A DNA stretch of 64,000 nucleotides, taken from NCBI GenBank assembly GCA_029006155.1, contig JAQXGF010000008.1:1-64000 (forward strand), written 5' to 3'. The position numbers and the translations under genes are program-made. Source of the stretch: Lachnospiraceae bacterium. Its GTDB lineage: Bacteria; Bacillota; Clostridia; Lachnospirales; Lachnospiraceae. Shown here in pieces: positions 56,689 through 64,000 of the stretch. The notes under the pieces were generated by a model. That model saw only the letters and a list, made by a program, of their open reading frames with translations, ran no database searches and was not told the DNA's origin. Position 1 is the stretch's first letter; each line of letters begins with the position of its first letter.

Positions 56689-57567
56689 ATGTTTTACACA
56701 ATTAAAAATGAAGCTCTGAAGGTCGTGATCGACAATCATGGCGCGGAGCTGCATTCCATTCAGACGATGGACGGCACGGAGTATCTCTGGCAGGGCGATC
56801 CGGCGATCTGGAATGGACAGGCACCGAATCTGTTTCCGTATGTAGCGCGGCTGACAGACCAGAAGTACACCTTCGAGGGCAAAGAGTATTCCATGAAGAT
56901 TCACGGCTTTATCAATGCGGTGGATCTGTATGTGGAGACAGAGGAGCGGGACCAGATCACCTTTCGCTATGACAGCTGTGAGGAGACACTGATGCAGTAT
57001 CCGTTTCCATTTATCTACCGGATCACCTATCTGCTCGACGGCCATACTCTGAAGATTACAAATAAGATAGAAAACATCGGTGATACGCGGATGTATTTTG
57101 GCCTTGGAGGACATCCGGGCTTCAACGTACCGCTGGAGGAAGGGCTTTCCTTTGAAGATTACTGCCTGGAATTTTCGGAAAAAGCCAATCCGTCCAGAGT
57201 CATGTTCACCGATGACTGCTACCGGACCGGCGAGAACGTAGACTATCCGCTCGAGGATGGCGTGCGGATTCCGCTGCACCATGACCTGTTCGACCGCGAT
57301 GCGATCGTATTGAAAAATGTCGATCATCGCGTGACGATCCGCTCCGATAAGGGCAAACGTGCCGTGAGCCTTTCTTTCCCGGACTTCCCTGCGATCGGTT
57401 TCTGGCATATGCCGAAAATGGAAGCGCCGTATGTGTGCCTCGAGCCGTGGCGTTCTCTTCCGTCGCGAAAAGGCATCGTGGAGGATTTTGCGCAGCAGGA
57501 AGATCTGGTCGCGCTCGATGGCGGGAAGAAGTATGTGAATGAGTGGAGCGTGGATATCTTAGAGTAA
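56689..57567 (+). CDS. Aldose 1-epimerase family protein (LacX-like)
   Basis: A 292-residue galactose-mutarotase-fold protein: NHGAELHSIQTMDGTEYLWQ, MKIHGFINAV and FGLGGHPGFNVPL with the catalytic-type His, and a later CLEPWRSLP. It probably interconverts sugar anomers; substrate not evident. RBS is gggggtaaa before the ATG; own promoter not clearly seen. Confidence 0.88.
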   Translation: MFYTIKNEALKVVIDNHGAELHSIQTMDGTEYLWQGDPAIWNGQAPNLFPYVARLTDQKYTFEGKEYSMKIHGFINAVDLYVETEERDQITFRYDSCEETLMQYPFPFIYRITYLLDGHTLKITNKIENIGDTRMYFGLGGHPGFNVPLEEGLSFEDYCLEFSEKANPSRVMFTDDCYRTGENVDYPLEDGVRIPLHHDLFDRDAIVLKNVDHRVTIRSDKGKRAVSLSFPDFPAIGFWHMPKMEAPYVCLEPWRSLPSRKGIVEDFAQQEDLVALDGGKKYVNEWSVDILE

Positions 57568-57632
57568 AAGAGGTCAGTATATAAAAATATTGCAGCGGAT
57601 TGCGATGGTTCGCATTTGGATAGAGAAATAAG

Positions 57633-57669
57633 AAAAAACGGGTCACGGCAATTTGCCATGGCCCGTTTT
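57633..57669 (+). terminator. Terminator before sbcD
   Basis: aaacgggtcacggc (from 57636) pairs with gccatggcccgttt (57656-57669) with one mismatch and one G-U, then a short T-run. A degenerate small motif (gcggattgcgatggttcgc) lies at 57595. Confidence 0.7.
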
Positions 57670-57689
57670 GCCACAGACAGGAGGAACGC

Positions 57690-58841
57690 ATGAAATTTTT
57701 TCATTTATCGGATCTGCATATCGGACTGAAGCTGATGAATCGGGATCTGATGGAAGATCAGCGCTATATTTTCCGGCAGGTGACAGAGCTGGCAAAAAGG
57801 GAACAGCCGGACGCGATCGTGATCGCGGGGGATATTTATGACAAGGCCGTGCCGTCGGCGGAGGCGGTGGAGCTGTTCGATGAGCTGATCGTCGGGCTTC
57901 GGGGAGCCGCACCGAAGGCTGCGATTATGCTGATCAGCGGCAATCATGACAGTGCGCCGAGGGTGAACTGTTTCCGGAGCGTGCTCGCGATGCAGCATCT
58001 GTATCTCATTGGAATGCCGCCGCAGACAGAGGACGAGCAGATCGCGCAGGTGACACTGGAGGATGCGTACGGTTCGGTTCATTTTTATCTTCTTCCATTT
58101 GTGCGACCTTCTATGGTAAAGTCCATTCTGGGCACTGATGAAAATGGCGTGAATTTTTCCTATGATGAGACGGTGCGCCGGCTGCTGGCGCGGGAATCAG
58201 TGAATACCGCGGAGCGAAATGTGCTCGTGAGCCATCAGTTTTACCTTCCGGTGGGAAAACAGGCCGAGGAGATCGAGCGGATGGATTCGGAGACGCGGAC
58301 GGTCGGGAACATCGATCAGGTCGGTGCGGATGTGCTGACGCCGTTTGACTATGCGGCGCTTGGGCATATCCATAAGCCGATGCAGGTCGGGGCAAAGCAG
58401 TATGTGTACTGCGGGACGCCGTTGGCGTGTTCTGTCAGCGAGGCGGGACAGCACAAGGGTATCCGGATGGTAACGCTTCGGGAAAAAGGGACACCGCCGG
58501 AGATCACGGTGCTTCCGCTTGTTCCACTGCGACAGGTGCGCATCTTAAAAGGAAGCCTGGAAGACGTACTGAAACAGGCGTGTGCAGATTATGTGACGGT
58601 TATCCTGACAGACCGCGTGGATCTGGATGTGATCGATCTGCAGGAACGGCTGCGGGCAGCCTTCCCCTATCTGTTGGAAATCCGGCGGGAGGGATTGCGG
58701 ACGGCAAACTATGAGCTGGAGCAGACGGCGGAAGCATTGCGGGATCCATACGAGCTGTGCAGCAGTTTTTTTCAGGAGCTGGATGAAGAAGAGGAACGAT
58801 TGCTGCGGGATATCTTGCAGGCGGTACAGGAGGTGAAATGA
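57690..58841 (+). CDS. sbcD: Exonuclease subunit SbcD
   Basis: A 383-residue metallophosphoesterase (Mre11 family): DLHIG at 8-12, GDIYD, SGNHDSAPR, VSHQF and LGHIHKP metal-binding motifs in order. With SbcC it cuts hairpins and processes blocked DNA ends. RBS is aggagg at 57679-57684. sbcC begins two bases after its stop. Confidence 0.96.
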   Translation: MKFFHLSDLHIGLKLMNRDLMEDQRYIFRQVTELAKREQPDAIVIAGDIYDKAVPSAEAVELFDELIVGLRGAAPKAAIMLISGNHDSAPRVNCFRSVLAMQHLYLIGMPPQTEDEQIAQVTLEDAYGSVHFYLLPFVRPSMVKSILGTDENGVNFSYDETVRRLLARESVNTAERNVLVSHQFYLPVGKQAEEIERMDSETRTVGNIDQVGADVLTPFDYAALGHIHKPMQVGAKQYVYCGTPLACSVSEAGQHKGIRMVTLREKGTPPEITVLPLVPLRQVRILKGSLEDVLKQACADYVTVILTDRVDLDVIDLQERLRAAFPYLLEIRREGLRTANYELEQTAEALRDPYELCSSFFQELDEEEERLLRDILQAVQEVK

Positions 58842-58842
58842 G

Positions 58843-61800
58843 ATGCGACCACTCCATCTGACGCTACAGGCGTTTGGTTCCTACGGGGAGCGGACGGAGA
58901 TTTCTTTTGAGAAGACGAATCAGAACCTGTTTCTGATCACCGGAGATACCGGGGCTGGGAAATCGACGATTTTCGATGCGATTGTCTTTGCACTTTACGG
59001 AGAGGCCGGATCCACGGCAAATAAAAAGGATGGTGTCGTGTTACAGAGCCAGTACGTTGACTATGCACAGGAGCCGTTTGTGGAGCTGACCTTTTCGGAG
59101 GGAAGTGGCGGTGACCGGAGAATTTATACGGTGCGGCGTGTGCCACGGCATTTAAAACGGATCACGCGCGGCGCGGCAAAGGGAACCGGCACACGCGAGG
59201 TCACCGGCAGTGTGACACTGACGATGCCGGATGGCACGGACTATCCGGCGAAAGAAGCAGATGCAAAATTAGAGGAGATCATCGGGCTGACCAAGCATCA
59301 GTTCATGCAGGTGGCGATGATCGCGCAGGGAGAATTCATGGAGCTTCTGCGGGCAAAGTCGGATGCGAAGAAGCTGATCTTCCGAAAGCTTTTTCATACG
59401 GAACTGTATGCACAGGTGACAGAAGAGCTTGCAAACCGCAAAAAGGAGAAGGAGCGCGAGCTCGCAGTGCTGCGGACCATGGCGCAGACGGTCATGGCAA
59501 GAGCCACCATCCCGGCGGAATATGAGGCAGCGCCAGAACTTTTGCAGCAGAAGGAGCGGGTACTTTCCGGGGAGCTTTCGGTGCTGGAGGCCTTTTTGGA
59601 TGGGCTTGCGGTGCTGTGCGAGGAGCAGGAGGCAGACTGTCAGAAGGAGAAAGCCGCGTATCAGCAGGCCGTCGTGCAAAGGGATCAGGTGCGGGTGGCC
59701 GCTGCTGAGGCGGAACATTTACAGAAACTGTACGGGCAGCTGCAAAAGGCCGAAGAGGAGCAGCGGGTGTGCGAGGCAGAACAAAAAGAGATGGCAGAGC
59801 TTGCTGCACTTGCACAGAAACTATCCGGTGTGTGGATTTTGCAGGGAAGCTGGCAGCGGATGGAAGATGTCCGGATCCGTGTGGCATCCATGGAACAAAA
59901 GGGCCGGATTTTACAGGAGCGCCTCCCAAAGCTGAAAGAGACAGAAACTGCAGCGGTATTTGCAGAGCACGGGCAGAAAGAAAAACTGGAACATCAGAGC
60001 GCAGAATTCAGCCGTACTTCAGAACGGGTAGAAAAGGCGCAGAAGTTATTTTCGCGGATAGCAAAGGCGAAGCAGAGGCTGGCAGAGGCAGAACAGGCAC
60101 TGGCAAAGGCGGAACAGGAGGAAAAGCGCATTGGAAATGCACAGCAGGAGCTGGAAAAACAGCAGGAGCTGTGGAAAACGCAGACGGAAGCTCTTCAGGA
60201 TGTGGAAAAGCGTCAGGCGCTCTGGGAGCAGAAGACAGCCGAGGAGCAGGAGCTGACAGCAGACTGGGCAGAGATGGGGGCGTTGCGGGCGCGCATGCAG
60301 GAGCTTGGCCGTGCGGGAAAAGAGCTGCAGCAGCGTTATGCGGCAGTTCGGCAGGAATATGAAGAAAAGCATGCATACAGCGAAGCATTGCGCCAGGCAT
60401 TTCTTGATGCACAGGCAGGATTTCTGGCACAGCAGCTTGCAGAAGGAGAGCCATGTCCCGTCTGTGGCTCCAGGTCACACCCGTCGCCGTGTCATCTGAG
60501 GCAGGATGCACGCACGCTGTCAAGGGAAGCGGTCGATCAGGCGGAACAGGCGACGGAACAGCTGCGGGCGTTGCAGGAAACTCTTGCAGGTAAAGCAAAA
60601 GAAGCCGGTGCGCAGTGGAACGAAAAAAAAGAGACGCTGGCAGAGATGAGCCGTCGACTGTTGCAGCGGATGCAGAAAAATATTTCCGATTTGCCGGAAA
60701 AGCCTTCTTTTGCAGAGGCAGAACAGTTGCTTGATGCGTGGCGTCAGGCGATCCGAACAGAGGGGCGGCAGATTGAAAAAGACAGTGCACAGTTATCACG
60801 GCTTCGTTTATTGCTGGAACAGGCGGAGGGGCAGGGAAAACAGCTGCAGGCCGGGCGGGAGCAGGCGCAGGAGCGGCTCCGGATGGCGATAGCTGCGTGT
60901 GAGGGAAGCAGATCTGAGCTTGCAAGCCTCCAGACATCGACAGATTTTCCGGATGAGCGGGCTGCGGCAGCTGCGCTTGCACAGGCGAAGCGGCAGAAGG
61001 AAGAACAGGAGCAGAAATGGCAGGCGGCAAAGCAGGAGGCAGATACGGCGACACAGCAGAAAAGCGATGTGGAGGCACTGCTCCGTCGTTATAAGGAGGA
61101 ACTGCCGGAGCAGCAGAAGCTGTTTGCAGAACGGCAGGCATTGTATCAGCAGGAGCTTTTGAGGCAGCAGATTCCGGAGGCGGAATGGAAGGCGCTGGCC
61201 GGCCGGTATCACCGGGAGCAGGAGCAGCAGTTCCGGGAACGGGTCGAGGTGCATCGCCTAAGGATGGAGACAGCCAGAGAACTTGCAGCAGCTGCGCAGA
61301 AGGGGATCGGCGGAAAGGCACAGCCGGAGATGGAGACGATCCGGGCACAGATCCTAAGGGCAGAACAGCAGTTTCAGAAAGCGCAGGAACGACAGGAGGC
61401 GGCACAGCAGCAATACCGGGAAAACAGTGCAGTACTTTCGGAGCTTTGGCCAAAGCTTGCAAAGCGGCAACAGCTGGTCGAAGAGCATGCACGCCTGGAT
61501 ACCCTGTACCGGATGGCTTCCGGTAATGTCAGTGGTGCGCGGATGGATCTGGAGACCTACGTGCAGCGCTATTATCTGGAACATATTCTGCGTGCGGCAA
61601 ACCGGCGGTTTTACGAGATGTCTGCCGGACAGTTTGAACTGCGGATGTATGAGCTGGAAAAGGCCGGAGAGGGAAAGAACCGGGGGCTGGATCTGATGGT
61701 ATATTCCAATGTGACGGGGAAGGAGCGGGAGGTACGGACACTCTCCGGAGGCGAGTCCTTTATGGCAGCTTTGTCACTTGCACTGGGACTGGCGGATCAG

Positions 61801-62034
61801 ATTCAGGAAAGCTCATCGGCCATCCAGCTGGATATGATGTTTATCGATGAGGGATTTGGATCACTGGATGAACATTCCCGGAATCAGGCTGTGCGTGTGC
61901 TGCAGGAGATGGCAGGAGGCTCCCGGCTGATCGGAATCATTTCCCATGTGACCGAGCTGAAGCAGGAGATCGAGGACCAGCTGCTCGTCCAAAAAGATGA
62001 GACCGGCAGCCATGTCCGCTGGCAGATCAGTTGA
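58843..62034 (+). CDS. sbcC: Exonuclease subunit SbcC (SMC-like ATPase)
   Basis: A 1063-residue Rad50-family protein: Walker A ITGDTGAGKSTIFDAI near residue 33, Q-loop in VAMIAQGEFMELL, two long Gln/Glu/Ala-rich coiled coils around a zinc-hook CPVC at about residue 538, signature TLSGGESFMAALSLALGL near 966 and Walker B MMFIDEGFGSLDEHS. It gates SbcD nuclease activity by ATP. The ribosome site is within the end of sbcD. Repetitive coiled-coil codons create long false frames on the other strand. Confidence 0.96.
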   Translation: MRPLHLTLQAFGSYGERTEISFEKTNQNLFLITGDTGAGKSTIFDAIVFALYGEAGSTANKKDGVVLQSQYVDYAQEPFVELTFSEGSGGDRRIYTVRRVPRHLKRITRGAAKGTGTREVTGSVTLTMPDGTDYPAKEADAKLEEIIGLTKHQFMQVAMIAQGEFMELLRAKSDAKKLIFRKLFHTELYAQVTEELANRKKEKERELAVLRTMAQTVMARATIPAEYEAAPELLQQKERVLSGELSVLEAFLDGLAVLCEEQEADCQKEKAAYQQAVVQRDQVRVAAAEAEHLQKLYGQLQKAEEEQRVCEAEQKEMAELAALAQKLSGVWILQGSWQRMEDVRIRVASMEQKGRILQERLPKLKETETAAVFAEHGQKEKLEHQSAEFSRTSERVEKAQKLFSRIAKAKQRLAEAEQALAKAEQEEKRIGNAQQELEKQQELWKTQTEALQDVEKRQALWEQKTAEEQELTADWAEMGALRARMQELGRAGKELQQRYAAVRQEYEEKHAYSEALRQAFLDAQAGFLAQQLAEGEPCPVCGSRSHPSPCHLRQDARTLSREAVDQAEQATEQLRALQETLAGKAKEAGAQWNEKKETLAEMSRRLLQRMQKNISDLPEKPSFAEAEQLLDAWRQAIRTEGRQIEKDSAQLSRLRLLLEQAEGQGKQLQAGREQAQERLRMAIAACEGSRSELASLQTSTDFPDERAAAAALAQAKRQKEEQEQKWQAAKQEADTATQQKSDVEALLRRYKEELPEQQKLFAERQALYQQELLRQQIPEAEWKALAGRYHREQEQQFRERVEVHRLRMETARELAAAAQKGIGGKAQPEMETIRAQILRAEQQFQKAQERQEAAQQQYRENSAVLSELWPKLAKRQQLVEEHARLDTLYRMASGNVSGARMDLETYVQRYYLEHILRAANRRFYEMSAGQFELRMYELEKAGEGKNRGLDLMVYSNVTGKEREVRTLSGGESFMAALSLALGLADQIQESSSAIQLDMMFIDEGFGSLDEHSRNQAVRVLQEMAGGSRLIGIISHVTELKQEIEDQLLVQKDETGSHVRWQIS

Positions 62035-62087
62035 GAAAACGGACATATTTTCATAAAAATTTCGTAATAATTGGTGGAAACTGCTAC

Positions 62088-62116
62088 TTGACGAATATCG
62101 TGATGATTGTTATAGT
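62088..62116 (+). promoter_or_regulatory. Promoter of the DnaJ-type gene
   Basis: TTGACG (62088-62093), 17 bases, TATAGT (62111-62116). The spacer contains acga-ata-tcgt, a small palindrome. No CIRCE heat-shock element is visible. Confidence 0.7.
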
Positions 62117-62193
62117 ATACATAGAACAAATGGAATGTTCGGATGCTCAGTGATTGATTTTAGTGAGCAGGCAATCAGGCAAGGCCCAAAGCG

Positions 62194-62210
62194 GATTGCG
62201 AATGTCCGCT
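62194..62210. repeat. Copy of the small motif upstream of the DnaJ-type gene
   Basis: aaagcggattgcgaatgtccgcttt: the hairpin agcgga/tccgct with loop; it differs from other copies by g for a, as at 31728. It lies in the 5' leader of the downstream gene. Confidence 0.65.
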
Positions 62211-62247
62211 TTACATATAACAGCTGTGCGATTGGAAGGTGACAGAT

Positions 62248-63369
62248 ATGGCAGCAAAGAGAGATTATTACGAAGTGCTCGGTGTCAGGAAGGATGCCGA
62301 TGAAAATACAATTAAAAAAGCATACCGCAAACTGGCGAAGAAGTATCATCCGGATTCCAATGCCGGGGATGCCAGTGCAGAGCAGAAGTTCAAGGAAGTC
62401 ACAGAGGCTTACAATGTGCTCAGCGATAAAGAAAAACGGAAACTTTACGATCAGTTCGGACATGCGGCATTTGACGGAAGTGCACCGGAGGGCGGCTATG
62501 CAGGCGCCGGGAACGGTGCAGGTTTTGGCGGCGGCTTCCATGGTTTCGGCGGTGGAAACAATGGCGGCTATCAGGAGTACCATTTTGAAGGCGGCGACAT
62601 GGACGACATTTTGAAGCAGATGTTCGGCGGCGCGGGCGGATTTGGCAGCAGAAAAGGCTCCAGGCGCAGCTCCGGCGGTTTTCATGGCTTCGGCGGTGGC
62701 GATGGCGGCTTCTATCAGTACGGAAACGGTGCAGATTCTGGCAGCTACAGCGGTTTCTCGGATGATGGATTTGGTGGGTTCCATGGCTTTGGCGGAGGTT
62801 ATGATGAGAATGGGCAGGATCTGCATGCAGATGTGTCGATCAGCTTTGACGAGGCGGCCTTTGGGTGTGACAAGCGCATCACGCTCACGGATGGTCAGGG
62901 TGGCCCTGCGAAAACGCTGCAGGTACACATCCCGGCAGGTATCGATACCGGCAAGAGTGTCCGCCTGCGTGGCAAAGGCATGCCGGGTATCGGAAAAGGA
63001 GCACCGGGCGATCTGCTGCTGCGTGTGACCGTCGGTGAGAAGCCGGGCTTTGAGCGGAAAGGATCCGATGTATACACGACCGTCCAGATTCCGTTTACGA
63101 CTGCCGTGTTCGGCGGCGAGGCCGTCGTGCCGACTTTGTATGGCAATGTCGTCTGCAAGATCCGCGAAGGTACACAGTCCGGTACGAAGATCCGCTTGAG
63201 AGGCAAGGGCATCGTATCGATGAAGGACGCATCTGTTCACGGCGACCAGTATGCAGTCGTTCAGATCGAAGTACCGAAGCACCTAAGCGAGGAGGCAAAG
63301 CGGAAGCTGCATGAATTCGAGGACGCAGTCGATGGGACGACCCGGACGAGACAGAGAGGGGCAGCATAA
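62248..63369 (+). CDS. DnaJ-type co-chaperone without zinc finger (CbpA-like)
   Basis: A 373-residue Hsp40: J domain 1-70 ([23 protein letters not shown] in YHPDSN), a long Gly/Phe-rich region (about 85-200, [16 protein letters not shown] type repeats) and the DnaJ C-terminal substrate domains ([25 protein letters not shown]). The CxxCxGxG zinc repeats of DnaJ are missing, so it is type II. It stimulates DnaK. ATG 62248 was preferred (ggaaggtg at 62234-62241) over GTG 62239. Confidence 0.92.
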   Translation: MAAKRDYYEVLGVRKDADENTIKKAYRKLAKKYHPDSNAGDASAEQKFKEVTEAYNVLSDKEKRKLYDQFGHAAFDGSAPEGGYAGAGNGAGFGGGFHGFGGGNNGGYQEYHFEGGDMDDILKQMFGGAGGFGSRKGSRRSSGGFHGFGGGDGGFYQYGNGADSGSYSGFSDDGFGGFHGFGGGYDENGQDLHADVSISFDEAAFGCDKRITLTDGQGGPAKTLQVHIPAGIDTGKSVRLRGKGMPGIGKGAPGDLLLRVTVGEKPGFERKGSDVYTTVQIPFTTAVFGGEAVVPTLYGNVVCKIREGTQSGTKIRLRGKGIVSMKDASVHGDQYAVVQIEVPKHLSEEAKRKLHEFEDAVDGTTRTRQRGAA

Positions 63370-63500
63370 TTTTGCTGTGCGTAACTGAGGATTGAGGGGG
63401 CCGGCAGCCTAGGTATCAAAGTGGCAGAGCTGGATTGGGAATATCTGATTTTCCTCAAATGGCCGCGAAGCAGTCAATGAAAATGAAAAATTGTAAATAA

Positions 63501-63557
63501 AAGAGGTCATAACCGGAAAATGGTGGTAAAATACCAGAGAAGGGTTATGGCCTTTTT
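63501..63557 (+). terminator. Terminator after the DnaJ-type gene
   Basis: aagaggtcataacc (63501-63514) pairs with gggttatggcctttt (63542-63556) with one G-U, and a T-run follows. The rest of the gap 63370-63774 is AT-rich and shows no gene. Confidence 0.75.
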
Positions 63558-63774
63558 ACTTTTTATCCAAACAGGGTGATATTGGAAAACATCAGAATTG
63601 TGGTATCGATAGATGACACTTACTAAGACAAATGCCAGAAGAGTGTCTGCATATAGCAGAAAATAATGGATTTTACAGTTTGCCTTCTGGAAAATACTGT
63701 GTATGATCGTTTACTAATAATACAGAAATGAAGATATGAATTATAATAAAAATGATAGAAAAGAGGAAAATACT

Positions 63775-64000
63775 ATGCAGTATCAGGTACTAAACGTAAC
63801 GACAGGAACCGCCCCCGCACCGGCGAAACTCTACACCTATTTTCTGGACAATTCTCCGGAGATTGATCCGGACCGAGTCCGTCCGGTGATCGTGCTCTGT
63901 CCGGGCGGCGGCTATCGTATGACTTCCGACCGGGAGGCAGAAGGGGTGGCGATGCAGTTTCTGGCAGCCGGTATCCATGTCGCGATCCTGCGCTATACGG
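63775..64000 (+). CDS. Alpha/beta hydrolase, 5' part (acetyl-esterase/lipase-like)
   Basis: The window cuts this gene after 75 codons. It starts MQYQVLNVTTG at ATG 63775 (agagga at 63761-63766). VRPVIVLCPGGGYRMTSDRE is the oxyanion-hole segment (HGGG-like, here PGGGY) of the BD-FAE / acetyl-esterase group, and EGVAMQFLAAGIHVAILRY fits the next helix and strand. The nucleophile and other catalytic residues lie outside the window. No signal peptide. Confidence 0.75.
   Translation, partial: MQYQVLNVTTGTAPAPAKLYTYFLDNSPEIDPDRVRPVIVLCPGGGYRMTSDREAEGVAMQFLAAGIHVAILRYT

Noticed and set aside
60008..61492. 494-codon open frame on - strand
   Set aside because: Shadow of the Gln/Glu-rich coiled coil of SbcC; its product is a Pro/Ala-rich string, typical of such shadows.

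Overview
The window comes from a low-to-mid GC Gram-positive bacterium of the Clostridia, most likely a gut Lachnospiraceae. The signs are a zinc-binding S14, a zinc-LID adenylate kinase, an unusually long L17 (178 residues), Shine-Dalgarno sites of the GGAGG type, and many LacI regulators, MATE pumps and sugar ABC importers. The species cannot be named from this sequence.

Layout. 1-7749 is the distal spc ribosomal operon: rplN (partial), rplX, rplE, rpsN, rpsH, rplF, rplR, rpsE, rpmD, rplO, secY, adk, map, a KOW-domain gene and infA, closed by a terminator. The genes that normally follow at once (rpmJ, rpsM, rpsK, rpsD, rpoA, rplQ) lie 44 kb away at 51593-55412, with their own promoter. The block between them is accessory DNA with no recognisable integrase or transposase.

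Accessory block. (a) 7834-13764: a cobalamin riboswitch with a terminator platform, then a NifH-like ATPase with both Fe-S cysteines, one NifD-like partner, and a BtuF/BtuC/BtuD-type importer. This looks like a corrinoid- or tetrapyrrole-linked nitrogenase-family reductase. (b) 13790-21231: a LysR regulator, a cytoplasmic DUF5060/DUF4038 glycosidase, two unrelated AAA-type ATPases and a MATE pump. (c) 21354-50134: a hydrolase super-locus with five beta-lactamase-fold serine hydrolases, six esterase-D-like proteins (one with its nucleophile Ser replaced by Ala), a two-lobed PHB-depolymerase-like protein, two paralogous sugar ABC importers without an ATPase, three related LacI regulators, two MATE pumps and an MFS carrier. 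Strong promoters here carry GCTAAAACG-type palindromes or TAGCAA/TTGCTA inverted repeats, which suggests one LacI-type regulon. None of the hydrolases has a signal peptide. The simplest model is import of acylated glycosides, de-esterification in the cytoplasm, and export of the released acids or alcohols. (d) 50311-51231: an EamA transporter.

After rplQ come a HAD phosphatase, an aldose-1-epimerase-like protein, sbcD-sbcC, a DnaJ-type co-chaperone and the start of another alpha/beta hydrolase. Structured repeats are scattered between genes: about 120-nt multi-arm elements (1397, 48941, 55475), a shorter relative (31574), and at least eight copies of a small gattgcgaatatccgct hairpin motif.
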